The notes under the pieces are model-generated. The model ran no database searches, was not told where the DNA came from, and saw nothing but the letters and a program-made list of their open reading frames with translations. Shown one piece after another: positions 51,688-60,372 of a stretch of 64,000 nucleotides of DNA; position 1 is the stretch's first letter, and every line of letters starts with the position of its first letter. The stretch is taken from the NCBI RefSeq assembly GCF_016902445.1, contig NZ_JACSNX010000007.1:35398-99397 (forward strand), given 5' to 3'. A program made the position numbers and the translations under genes. This DNA comes from Oscillibacter valericigenes (lineage in GTDB: Bacteria > Bacillota > Clostridia > Oscillospirales > Oscillospiraceae).

Positions 51688-53478
51688 ATGGAACAGACTT
51701 TTCGCAGCCGCGTCTGGCAGCTGGGTGACAACATCGACACCGATATCATCATCATGACCAAATATCTGGCCAAGGCCTCCCTGCAGGAGATGGTCCCCCA
51801 TCTCTTCGAGCCCCTGCGGCCGGACCTGGCGGCCCGGCTGCGGCCGGGGGACGCCATCGTGGCCGGAGAGAACTTCGGCTGCGGCTCCTCCCGGGAGATG
51901 GCGGCCTCCGTCTTAAAGACAGCGGGCATCCGCTGCATCATCGCCAAGAGCTTTGCCAAGATCTTCTTCCGCAACGCCATCAACAACGGCCTGCTGCTGA
52001 TCGAGTGCCGGGACCTGTATGACCGCTGCCGGGAGGGCGACACCGTGGAGGTGGAGGTAGGGAGGCAGCTCACCTGCAACGGCACCGCCTATCCCATCCC
52101 CGCCCTCAGCCGGGAGGTGCTGGACATTCTCCGCTACGGCGGCCTGGTGCCCCGGATGCAGGCGCTGGACAAGTCCGCCCTGGCCGCTCCCGCCCCCCGG
52201 GACACCCTGCGGGACACCCACCGCCCCGGCCATACCCTGGCGGAGCAGCTGCTGCTCCACAACACCGGGGCGGAAGATCTCCGGCCCGGCGACGTGGTGA
52301 CGGTCCGGGTGGACGAGGCGGTCCTCCACGACATCTACGCCCCCTACATCTTCCAGCAGTTCCGGGACATGGGCTTTGACCGGGTCTTTGACCCGGAGCG
52401 GGTCTCCGTCATGGTGGACCACCTGTACCCCACCTGCCTGGACGACGATCCCCGGTGCTTCCGGTACAGCCGCCGGTTCCAGGATGAGTACGGCGTGAAG
52501 CGGCTCTACGTGGCGGACGGCATCAGCCACCAGCTGGCCCTGGAAGAGCGTCTGGCCGCCCCCGGCAGGATCATCTTCGGCACGGACAGCCACACCACCA
52601 CCTACGGCGCCGTGGGCGCCTTCGCCACCGGCGTGGGGTATACGGAGATGGCCTCCATCATCGGCAGCGGGCAGCTGTGGATCCGGGTCCCCTCCGCCAT
52701 CAAGGTGGTGGTGAACGGGACCCTGCCCATGGGCGTCTTCCCCAAGGACATCATCCTGCGGGTGCTGGGGGACCTGACCGCCGCCGGCGCCATCTACAAG
52801 TCCCTGGAGTTCACCGGCTCCGCCATCCGTCAGCTCAGCGTCTCCGGCCGGGCAGCCATCGCCAACATGGCGGTAGAGTGCGGGGCCAAGGCGGCCCTGT
52901 TCGCCCCGGACGAAAAGACCGCCGCCTTCTGCGGCGTGGACCTGGCGGACTGTGACTGGCTCCGCTTCGACGAGGACGCCCCATACGAGCGGGTGCTGAC
53001 CTACGAGGCGGACACCTTCACCCCCTATCTCTCCTGCCCCTACGGGGTGGACAATGTGCACCCCATCCGGGACGTGGCGGGCACGCCGGTGGACCAGGTG
53101 TTCATCGGCAGCTGCACCAACGGCCGGCTGGAGGATCTGGCTGCCGCCGCCAAGGTGCTGGAGGGCCGCTCCATCGCCCCCTATGTCCGGCTGATCGTGA
53201 CGCCGGCCTCCAAAGCCGTCTACCGGGAGGCCGCCCGGCTGGGATACCTGAAGACGCTGGTGCAGGCGGGCGCCATGGTGACCCATCCCTTCTGCGGGTT
53301 GTGCCAGGGCCGCAGCGGCGGCCTGGTCAGCGGAGACCAGGTGGTCATCGGCACCCACAACCGCAACTTCATCGGCCGCATGGGCAGCCCCGCCGCCCGG
53401 ACCTACCTGGCGAGTCCGGCGGTGGCGGCGGCCTCCGCCCTGGAGGGCCGCATCGCCGATCCGGCACCTTACCTGTGA
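51688..53478 (+). CDS. Single-chain LeuD-LeuC (small-large) dehydratase fusion
   Basis: A 596-aa aconitase-superfamily hydro-lyase. Residues 1 to about 165 are a LeuD-type swivelling small subunit (NFGCGSSRE, 62-70); about 172-596 are a LeuC-type large subunit with GTDSHTT (298-304) and cluster cysteines Cys476 (GSCTNGR), Cys536 and Cys539 (CGLC). All key residues are present, so it should be active alone. The order small-then-large is the reverse of aconitases, and dehydratase subunits are normally separate genes. The operon lacks leuA/leuB, so leucine synthesis is unlikely; a catabolic hydratase is inferred. Start after GAGAGGAGG. Confidence 0.85.
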   Translation: MEQTFRSRVWQLGDNIDTDIIIMTKYLAKASLQEMVPHLFEPLRPDLAARLRPGDAIVAGENFGCGSSREMAASVLKTAGIRCIIAKSFAKIFFRNAINNGLLLIECRDLYDRCREGDTVEVEVGRQLTCNGTAYPIPALSREVLDILRYGGLVPRMQALDKSALAAPAPRDTLRDTHRPGHTLAEQLLLHNTGAEDLRPGDVVTVRVDEAVLHDIYAPYIFQQFRDMGFDRVFDPERVSVMVDHLYPTCLDDDPRCFRYSRRFQDEYGVKRLYVADGISHQLALEERLAAPGRIIFGTDSHTTTYGAVGAFATGVGYTEMASIIGSGQLWIRVPSAIKVVVNGTLPMGVFPKDIILRVLGDLTAAGAIYKSLEFTGSAIRQLSVSGRAAIANMAVECGAKAALFAPDEKTAAFCGVDLADCDWLRFDEDAPYERVLTYEADTFTPYLSCPYGVDNVHPIRDVAGTPVDQVFIGSCTNGRLEDLAAAAKVLEGRSIAPYVRLIVTPASKAVYREAARLGYLKTLVQAGAMVTHPFCGLCQGRSGGLVSGDQVVIGTHNRNFIGRMGSPAARTYLASPAVAAASALEGRIADPAPYL

Positions 53479-53489
53479 TGCCCTGACGG

Positions 53490-53528
53490 GCAGGGCCCCC
53501 GGCCGTGAAATACGGCCGGGGGTCCTGC
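53490..53528. terminator. Bidirectional terminator
   Basis: GCAGGGCCCCCGGCCGT/ACGGCCGGGGGTCCTGC lies between the converging dehydratase and hydrolase genes; U-runs are short. Confidence 0.75.
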
Positions 53529-53564
53529 AATTCAATGGGGTCTGGGAGTTTGGGCGAGTGTGCG

Positions 53565-54413
53565 TTATGCCCGGGTGTAGTTCTCCACAAAGTCCAGAAT
53601 GGTCTCGTTGAACTGCTCCGGATCCTCCAGGAACATCACGTGTCCCAGGTTCAAAAACTCGTGGAAGTAGCAGTTGCCGTTCACCAGGTCCCGGTAGTAC
53701 CGGCCCATCTCGATGCCCCGGGGGATGGCCGGGCTGTCCGCGCAGCACAGCAGCAGGGGGATGTCGATCTTGGGCAGGGTGACGGTGTAGTCCTTGAACA
53801 GGAAGTCGTTGTACAGGGCAAAGGCGATGTACACCGGCAGCTTCTTCATCTCCGTGCTGACCCAGTCCTCATCCTCCTGACAGGGCGGGGTGTGGAAGCA
53901 GAGCCGGGTAAAGGCCCGGACGTAGCCGTCGTGGTTGGAGAAGGCGTTCTCCAGGGTGGCGGTCATGGCATCCATGTTGAAGCCCGCCAGGGAGTGGCTG
54001 TTCCAGGGCTCCGGAGAGAAGGGGTACAGGGCGGAGTCGATGACGCCGATCTTCTTCAGGTGCTCGTCGCCGAACTGCTCATAGTACTCCATCACCACGC
54101 TGCTGCCCATGGACCAGCCCAGCAGCGTCACATCCTCCAGACCCAGGTGCTCGATGAGCTCGTGGACGTCCTTGGCGCAGCGGTCCATGGTCAGGTTGTG
54201 CAGGCACTTGGAGGAGGAGCCGTGGCCCCGCCAGTCCATCAGCACCAGCCGGTGGTCGGCGGAGAGGGCCTCGATGTTCTTATAGAAAAACTTGGAGGAG
54301 CAGAGATACCCGTGGAGGATCAGGATGGGATCCCCCTTGTCCTTGCCGTAGTCCTCGAAATAGATCCAGGCGCCGTCGCTGACCTGGAGGAAATTGTCCT
54401 TGCTCTTGATCAT
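53565..54413 (-). CDS. Alpha/beta hydrolase
   Basis: A 282-aa hydrolase. Oxyanion segment LILHGYL, nucleophile elbow GWSMGS (Ser about 100), acid residue in CCADSP and catalytic His in NLGHVMF. No signal peptide, so it is cytosolic. It lies 16 nt downstream of the SSS symporter and is probably transcribed from the sigma-54 promoter at 56437-56452. It may hydrolyse an imported ester or amide. Confidence 0.88.
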   Translation of the reverse strand: MIKSKDNFLQVSDGAWIYFEDYGKDKGDPILILHGYLCSSKFFYKNIEALSADHRLVLMDWRGHGSSSKCLHNLTMDRCAKDVHELIEHLGLEDVTLLGWSMGSSVVMEYYEQFGDEHLKKIGVIDSALYPFSPEPWNSHSLAGFNMDAMTATLENAFSNHDGYVRAFTRLCFHTPPCQEDEDWVSTEMKKLPVYIAFALYNDFLFKDYTVTLPKIDIPLLLCCADSPAIPRGIEMGRYYRDLVNGNCYFHEFLNLGHVMFLEDPEQFNETILDFVENYTRA

Positions 54414-54429
54414 GCCTCTGCTCCCTTTC

Positions 54430-56013
54430 TCAGTCTTTCAGCGTGTCGATCTTGGCGTACTTCTCATCGTAGTCCTCGCAGAAGAACACCTGGAAATATC
54501 CCAGCTTGATCCGGTCCCTCTGGGTGGCATAGCTGACCGCCACCAGCAGCACCAGGGAGATCAGCCAGGCCGGCAGGAATGCGTGGACGCCGCCCAGGGC
54601 CGTGGCCCACCACGCCTTGGTGGACGGTATCACGCTGGACATGAAGTAGAACAGCACATATGAGGCAAAGCCGCCGATGATGGATGCCAGCATGCCCTTT
54701 GCCGTGGCCTTCTTCCAGTACATGCCCACCAGGACGGGGAAGTACCAGGCCGCCGCCAGAGCCGCCAGGGCGAAGTTGATCATGTACTGGGTCAGCTCAG
54801 AGGGCCGCAGGGCGATCAGGGTGGCGACCAGCGCGATCCCCAGGACAAAGGCGGTGTTGATGGTGCTCTGGGTCTTGGGAGGTGTGTTGGGCTTCCAGCA
54901 GTCCACCACAAAGTCCTTGGCCAGCATGGAGGCGCCGGCCATGGCCAGGCCCGCCAGGGAGGACTGGATGGCGGCGAAGATGCCGCAGAAGATGATGCCG
55001 CCCATCCAGGAGGGCAGGAGGTTGGTGGCGTTGAAGATGGTGGTGTAGTCCGCCGTCTCCAGGCCGGGATTGATGGCCCGGGTCAGGGGACCGGTGAAGC
55101 ACATGATGCCCTGGATCAGGGTGAACACGCAGCAGGAGATCAGCACGCCCTGCTTCAGCTTCTTGTGGTTGTTATAGGTCATGGTGACGGACAGGGCATG
55201 GGGCACAGCGCCCAGGCCCACGCCGGCGAACAGGGCCGTGCCCATGGCGTTCCAGAAGGAGAAGCCGGTATCCGCCTGAATGGCGCCGGGGAAGGCGGTG
55301 CCCAGATATTCCATGGTGGCCTGGACGCTGCCGTACTGCTCCACGTTGTTGGCGATCAGCACGCCGATGATGGAGAACGTGGCGATCAGCATGATGACGC
55401 CCTGGATGCAGGCCACCTTGGCCATGGACTTGATGCCGCCGGAGACGGTGTAGATCACGGTGATGACGATGGTCAGCAGGATGCCCAGATAGTAGGAGTT
55501 GGAGCCGGTGACGGCGGCGAAGACCTTGGCGCCGGAGGTGATCTGTCCCACGGCGAAGAAGGTCAGGCCGAAGGCGCCGGTGATGGCCAGTGCCCCCACC
55601 ACCTTCTTGGACTGGAACCGCAGCCCCAGCAGCTGCTGGAACGTGACGGCGCCGGTGCGGTCGCGGAGGATGGCCACCTTGCGGCCCACGCTGCCCAGGC
55701 CGTAGGCCGCGGTCAGGAAGCCGGCATAGTAGACCAGCGCCGCGGTAAAGCCCACGGAGTAGCCCAGGCCGGGCGCTGCCACCATGGTGCCGCCGGCCAT
55801 GGAGTTGGTGGCGGCGATCATGGCGATGGCAAAGGCGCCCAGTCCGCCGCCGCCCGTCAGGAAGGAGGCCAGGCCGTCCTTGCCGCCCTTCCTGGACTGG
55901 TATTTGATATAGAAGCCAAAGCCCACGATGACGACGCTGTAAATGGCGAAGATGATCAGCATCACCTGGGAAGTGGACGCGGTAATGGAAAATCCGCCCA
56001 GATCAAAGCTCAT
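54430..56013 (-). CDS. Sodium:solute symporter (SSS family, PanF-like)
   Basis: A 527-aa membrane protein with about 13 segments and SSS signatures GGGGLGAFAIAMIAATNSMAGG and GLGAVPHALSVTM. Together with the small YhdT-like protein encoded upstream (ATGA overlap) it resembles the E. coli YhdT-PanF pair, which transports pantothenate. Here the hydrolase partner and sigma-54 control point to a catabolic organic acid instead; substrate unknown. Confidence 0.9.
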   Translation of the reverse strand: MSFDLGGFSITASTSQVMLIIFAIYSVVIVGFGFYIKYQSRKGGKDGLASFLTGGGGLGAFAIAMIAATNSMAGGTMVAAPGLGYSVGFTAALVYYAGFLTAAYGLGSVGRKVAILRDRTGAVTFQQLLGLRFQSKKVVGALAITGAFGLTFFAVGQITSGAKVFAAVTGSNSYYLGILLTIVITVIYTVSGGIKSMAKVACIQGVIMLIATFSIIGVLIANNVEQYGSVQATMEYLGTAFPGAIQADTGFSFWNAMGTALFAGVGLGAVPHALSVTMTYNNHKKLKQGVLISCCVFTLIQGIMCFTGPLTRAINPGLETADYTTIFNATNLLPSWMGGIIFCGIFAAIQSSLAGLAMAGASMLAKDFVVDCWKPNTPPKTQSTINTAFVLGIALVATLIALRPSELTQYMINFALAALAAAWYFPVLVGMYWKKATAKGMLASIIGGFASYVLFYFMSSVIPSTKAWWATALGGVHAFLPAWLISLVLLVAVSYATQRDRIKLGYFQVFFCEDYDEKYAKIDTLKD

Positions 56014-56366
56014 GTCTTGTTCCCTCCCTCTTTCTCGCTCTCCTTATTTTTCTTGAACCGTGCGGTCAGCGGGAACTCCTCCCACTTCACCAGCCAGATC
56101 ATGCCCGCCGCGAACATGACCAGGTAGATCACGATGGCTCCGGAGATCCACATGGGCATGCCCAGAAAATATTTCATCTCTGCGGGATCCCCAGTGCCGA
56201 AGGCGTACATCCAGATGGTCGCGATCACCGTGGCCACCACGCCGATCACGTGAAAGAACACGGCGTCCTTCTTGCCCGCCTCCAGGCGGCGGTCCAGGTT
56301 GCCCACCTGGGCGGGGTCATAGTCGGTGCTTTCCAGATCGACGTTTGACAGCTTCTTGTCTTCCAT
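56010..56366 (-). CDS. YhdT-like small membrane subunit
   Basis: A 118-aa protein. It has a hydrophilic N-terminus with acidic and Arg residues, two membrane segments (about 38-58 and 72-95) and a lysine-rich tail with WLVKWEEFPLTARFKK. It is the first gene of the symporter operon and overlaps the symporter start, suggesting an accessory subunit. The promoter upstream is a sigma-54 element. Confidence 0.78.
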   Translation of the reverse strand: MEDKKLSNVDLESTDYDPAQVGNLDRRLEAGKKDAVFFHVIGVVATVIATIWMYAFGTGDPAEMKYFLGMPMWISGAIVIYLVMFAAGMIWLVKWEEFPLTARFKKNKESEKEGGNKT

Positions 56367-56436
56367 GCGAGTTTCCCTCCTTCAGAATCCTCTCCCGACC
56401 GGCGGATCCCGGTCCGGCTTGCTGTCCTTTCTTTCA

Positions 56437-56452
56437 AGCAAAAGATGTGCCA
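56437..56452 (-). promoter_or_regulatory. Sigma-54 (-24/-12) promoter of the symporter operon
   Basis: Minus strand TGGCAC-N5-TTGCT (56452-56437): a full match to the sigma-54 core, GG and GC exactly 10 bp apart, 70 nt before the first gene. Upstream, CGCGAATT occurs twice (56545-56552 and 56575-56582), 30 bp apart, as candidate activator sites. Confidence 0.9.
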
Positions 56453-56606
56453 TCTTTTCATTGTCTGTTTTGTCCAATTTTTCCTTGCGATTTTGTCATT
56501 TCCTATGATATATTAGAAAAAAGGCCTCCCCATTTTCTCTGATCCGCGAATTCGTTTTTCGCATTTCGGCAAAACGCGAATTTTGAAGAAAGGAGCATCT
56601 CTCATC

Positions 56607-58088
56607 ATGGCACAGAGTCCGGAAGCACGCCCGGCCGGGGACCTGGCTTCAGATCCCGCGGCACAGAAGGAATATGAACTGCTGAAAGTTCTGGCCGAAC
56701 ACTACTTCGGCAGCATGCTGGTCACGGATGACCGCGGCCGTTTTCTCTACGTCAGCGACGGCACCTGCCGTCTGCTGGGCATCGATCGGGAGACGCTGCT
56801 GCAGATCTCCATCTATGACACCCTCAAGGGGTACTGCTTTGCCACCAGTGCCTCCTCTATCAAAACGCTGGAGACGAAGCAGGAGTGCCTCAGCAACCAC
56901 ACGCTGACCTCCTCCGGCCGGCAGGTGCTGGCCCTGTCCCGGCCTCACTTCGGCCCGGACGGGGAGCTGCAGTACGTCCCCACCTACAGCTGGGACGAGG
57001 AGGAGCTGTACACCCTGCTGGAGAAGTTCGACCGGGAGCGGGATAACGTCCGCAACGTCATCCGCTTCATGCAGGCCACAGACAAGACCCCGGACATGAT
57101 CATCGCGGAGAGCGATGCCATGGTGAAGCTGCTGGAGTACGCCGACCATGTGGCCACGGTGGACAGCACCGTCATCCTGTACGGAGAGTCCGGCAGCGGC
57201 AAGGAGATGTTCGCCAAGTACATCCACGCCCGCAGCAGCCGGGCCAGTCAGGTCTTCATCCCCATCAACTGCGCCTCCCTGCCCCCCTCTCTGCTGGAGG
57301 AGGAGATGTTCGGCTATGAGCGGGGCACCTTCACCGGCGGCTCCAAGGACGGCAAGATCGGCCTGTTCGAGTTTGCCGACAAGGGCACCATCTTTCTGGA
57401 TGAGATCGGCGAGATGTCCCTGGAGCTCCAGGCCAAGCTGCTGCGGATCATCGAGACCGGCGAGGTCAAGCGCCTGGGCAGCAACCGGATCCAGAAATGC
57501 GACGTGCGGATCATCGCCGCCACCAACCGGAATCTGCGGGAGATGGTGGAGGAAAGAGCCTTCCGGGCGGACCTGTACTACCGGCTGAACGTGCTGACCA
57601 TCCACGTGCCGCCCCTGCGGGAGCGGGTGGCGGACATCGAGCCGCTGGCCCGGCACTTCGTCCAGCTCTTCAACAAGAAGTACGGCTTTGCCAAGCACTT
57701 CTCCCCGGCCCTGATCCGGGCGCTGGAGCGGTGGTCCTGGCCGGGCAATGTCCGGGAGCTGCGCAATACGGTGGAACGGATGATGGTGGAGAGCCGGGAC
57801 TCCATCATCGACGCGGGGGCGTTCCGGGAGGTCCCGCCGGCCCCGGCCGCCCAAGACGCAGGTGAGCGCCCCGGCCCGGATCTTCTGCCCTATCAGCAGG
57901 CCATGGAGGCCTATGAGCGGGAATACCTCTCTGCGGTGGTATCATCCTGCGGCGGAGACCTCAGAAGGGCTGCCGGAAAGATGGGCCTCCACCTGTCCAC
58001 CCTGTACCGGAAGCTGGAGAAGCTGGGCTTGAAGCCGCCCCGGTCCGCCGGGCACGGGCGGGCAGCCGACGGGGAGCCGACCGGCTGA
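56607..58088 (+). CDS. Sigma-54 dependent activator (PAS-AAA+-Fis)
   Basis: A 493-aa enhancer-binding protein. PAS sensor about 30-130, AAA+ domain about 165-395 with Walker A GESGSGKE and Walker B TIFLDEIGEM, and C-terminal Fis HTH (LRRAAGKMGLHLSTLYRKL). The sigma-54 contacting loop reads GTFTGG where GAFTGA is canonical. It is divergent from the sigma-54 controlled symporter operon and likely activates it. The ATG at 56607 follows AAAGGAGC. Confidence 0.93.
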   Translation: MAQSPEARPAGDLASDPAAQKEYELLKVLAEHYFGSMLVTDDRGRFLYVSDGTCRLLGIDRETLLQISIYDTLKGYCFATSASSIKTLETKQECLSNHTLTSSGRQVLALSRPHFGPDGELQYVPTYSWDEEELYTLLEKFDRERDNVRNVIRFMQATDKTPDMIIAESDAMVKLLEYADHVATVDSTVILYGESGSGKEMFAKYIHARSSRASQVFIPINCASLPPSLLEEEMFGYERGTFTGGSKDGKIGLFEFADKGTIFLDEIGEMSLELQAKLLRIIETGEVKRLGSNRIQKCDVRIIAATNRNLREMVEERAFRADLYYRLNVLTIHVPPLRERVADIEPLARHFVQLFNKKYGFAKHFSPALIRALERWSWPGNVRELRNTVERMMVESRDSIIDAGAFREVPPAPAAQDAGERPGPDLLPYQQAMEAYEREYLSAVVSSCGGDLRRAAGKMGLHLSTLYRKLEKLGLKPPRSAGHGRAADGEPTG

Positions 58089-58159
58089 AAAAGCTGGCAT
58101 GAAGATTGCTTAATAATTTTGACGCGGTGCTGTGTACCGCGGGAGAGAAGGAATCGGTC

Positions 58160-59104
58160 TTGCTGGAAAATCTGCTGTTCAGTCTCAATATGAGCCTGCC
58201 CCTTTTCGTCGTCATGGGGCTGGGATGCGTCCTGACCCATAAAGGGTTCTTTACAGAAGACTATGTCTCGCACACCACCAATCTGGTGTACTACATACTG
58301 CTGCCCGGAAAGATGTTTCTGGACATCGCCACCAGTGACCTCGGCGCCGCCTTTGACACCAGGTATGTGGCGGTGGCAGTGGGCGGCGTGGTGCTGCAGT
58401 TCGCGCTGGCCTGGGCGGCCGGATGGCTGCTGTGCCCGGACCGCAGCAAGCAGAGCGCCTTTTCCCATGCCGCGTACCGGGGCAATTTCGTCTATCTGGG
58501 CACGGCGCTGCTGCAGAACATCTATGGAGTCTCCCATGTGCCCAGCGCAACGCTGATCCTGGCGCTGGTGATCCCCCTGTATAACATCCAGGGCGTCATC
58601 CTGATGACCGTCAAGGAGCGCCAGGGCCGCTTCCGCCTGTCCGCCGTGCTGCTGAACGTCCTGAAAAATCCCATGATCCTGGCAGTCCTGGCGGCCCTTC
58701 CCTTCGCCTATTTCAAGATCCAGCTGCCCTTTGTGGTCTCTGAGAGCCTGGGCTATTTCCAGGCCGCCACCAATACCATGGCCCTGCTGGTGGTGGGCGG
58801 CAGCATCCGGCTCAGCGCCCTGAAGAGCGACATGCCGCTGCTGCTGCGCCTCTCCGGCGTCAAGCTGCTGCTGATGCCGGCCATCTGGGCCGCCATGGGG
58901 ATCGCCGCCGGTCTCCCGGCGGAGCAGCTGGTCACCCTGATCATCGTGGGCGCCATGCCGGCCGCCGTCAACGTCTATATCATCACGGACAAGATGGGCG
59001 GCGACGGGGCTCTGGCCTGCAGCGCCGTGGTGGTGACCCACCTGGTGTCTCTGTTCACCATGACGGGCATCGTCTTTGCCATGCGCACGGCGGGGCTCAT
59101 ATGA
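58160..59104 (+). CDS. AEC-family permease (malate/auxin carrier-like)
   Basis: A 314-aa transporter of ten hydrophobic segments in two inverted halves. The N-terminus LENLLFSLNMSLPLFVVMGLG is typical of AEC proteins. The start is taken as the TTG at 58160, which has AAGGA 7 nt upstream and gives the family N-terminus. Family members move organic acids such as malate. It follows the sigma-54 activator by 71 nt and belongs to the organic-acid island. Confidence 0.85.
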   Translation: MLENLLFSLNMSLPLFVVMGLGCVLTHKGFFTEDYVSHTTNLVYYILLPGKMFLDIATSDLGAAFDTRYVAVAVGGVVLQFALAWAAGWLLCPDRSKQSAFSHAAYRGNFVYLGTALLQNIYGVSHVPSATLILALVIPLYNIQGVILMTVKERQGRFRLSAVLLNVLKNPMILAVLAALPFAYFKIQLPFVVSESLGYFQAATNTMALLVVGGSIRLSALKSDMPLLLRLSGVKLLLMPAIWAAMGIAAGLPAEQLVTLIIVGAMPAAVNVYIITDKMGGDGALACSAVVVTHLVSLFTMTGIVFAMRTAGLI

Positions 59105-59256
59105 CCGGGCTGATCGTAACGCTTTGCAACTTTGTTTCTGTTACATAAGACGCGCCATGCAACCTCTCCGGTGATCCTGCGTATCCTCCGCGGGCCTCCG
59201 CCTGCGGATCGAACGATATCCTGTCAATCAGCAAACATGGAAAGGAGTTTTTCACG

Positions 59257-60171
59257 ATGGATTTGCCGAAACACGTAGAACTGATCGAGGTCTGCCCCCG
59301 GGACGGATTCCAGAACGTCCATGACATCATCCCCTTTGAGGGCAAGGTGGCCATTATCAAGAAGCTGGCAGAGGCCGGCTTCAAGCGGCTGGAGATCGTC
59401 TCCTTCGTCAGCCCCAAGGCCATCCCCCAGATGGCCGACGCCAAGGATGTGGTGGCCGCTGTGAAGGACACGCTGAAGGAGCACGGCGTCCGCTCCGTGG
59501 CCCTGGTCCCCAACGCCCGGGGCGTGGAGACCGCCGTGGAGTGCGGCATCGACGAGCTGACCTATGTCATCAGCGTCAGCAAGGCCCACAACATGGCCAA
59601 TGTCCGCCGGACGCCGGAGGAGTCCATGGAGCAGTTCAAGGCCCTCATCCAGGAGTACGGCCACAAGATCGACTTCCGCCTGGCCCTGGCCACGGCTCTG
59701 GGCTGCCCCTTCGGCGAGGAGATCCGCACCGAGCGGGTGGCGGAGATGGTGCAGTTCGGCCTGGACCTGGGCTGCAAGGAGATCTCCATCGCCGACACCG
59801 TGGGCATGTCCAACCCCAAGCGCACCTATGATCTGATGAAGGCCCTCACCGCCCAGTTCGGCGCGGACAAGTTCGTCATGCACCTCCACGACACCCGGGG
59901 CCTGGCCCTGGCCAACACCCTGGCCGCCATGCAGCTGGGCGTCCACAAGTTCGAGACCGCCGCCGGCGGCCTGGGCGGCTGCCCCTTCGCCCCCGGCGCA
60001 GCCGGCAACGTGGCCACGGAGGACACCCTGAACATGATGCACGAGATGGGCATCGACACCGGCATCGACAACGATGTGCTCCATGAGGCGGTGCTGCTGG
60101 TCCAGCAGTATGTCCACGCCCCCATCGTCAGCCATCTGACGCCCCTGTACAAGAAGGAGCCCTGCGTGTAA
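59257..60171 (+). CDS. HMG-CoA lyase-like DRE-TIM enzyme
   Basis: A 304-aa TIM-barrel lyase with the catalytic Arg in CPRDGFQN, metal-binding HxH in MHLHDT and the flexible-loop Cys in GGLGGCPFAPGAAGN. 3-Hydroxy-3-methylglutaryl-CoA or citramalyl-CoA type substrates are split into acetyl-CoA and an oxo acid by this family. No CoA transferase gene is seen next to it. It lies between the AEC permease and a PrpR-type activator. Confidence 0.92.
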   Translation: MDLPKHVELIEVCPRDGFQNVHDIIPFEGKVAIIKKLAEAGFKRLEIVSFVSPKAIPQMADAKDVVAAVKDTLKEHGVRSVALVPNARGVETAVECGIDELTYVISVSKAHNMANVRRTPEESMEQFKALIQEYGHKIDFRLALATALGCPFGEEIRTERVAEMVQFGLDLGCKEISIADTVGMSNPKRTYDLMKALTAQFGADKFVMHLHDTRGLALANTLAAMQLGVHKFETAAGGLGGCPFAPGAAGNVATEDTLNMMHEMGIDTGIDNDVLHEAVLLVQQYVHAPIVSHLTPLYKKEPCV

Positions 60172-60193
60172 AGGCGATCCGCCATCCGAACGC

Positions 60194-60226
60194 CCCTGCG
60201 GCGCTTCCGCGCCGCAGGGACTTTCT
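60194..60226 (+). terminator. Terminator after the lyase gene
   Basis: Perfect 11-bp stem CCCTGCGGCGC/GCGCCGCAGGG followed by ACTTTCT. Confidence 0.75.
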
Positions 60227-60372
60227 GTGTCCCCCTGCCGGATAAGGGGTTTCTTTTTTCCGGGATCTGTGCTATCCTAAAATGAGATTTTGTTTGTCCG
60301 CGGCAAAGCATGGTCCCTTTTCGGGTCCTCTTGTTCTGCCCGTGTCCGCGTCCAGAACGCAGAGAGGTATAT

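Noticed and set aside
50574..53478. Leucine biosynthesis leuCD
   Set aside because: There is no leuA or leuB, the large-like subunit is altered, the second protein is a fusion, and the operon starts with an RraA-type aldolase.
59196..59209. GG-N10-GC spacing suggesting a sigma-54 promoter before the HMG-CoA-lyase-like gene
   Set aside because: The flanking bases do not match TGGCAC/TTGC; the match is expected by chance in GC-rich sequence.
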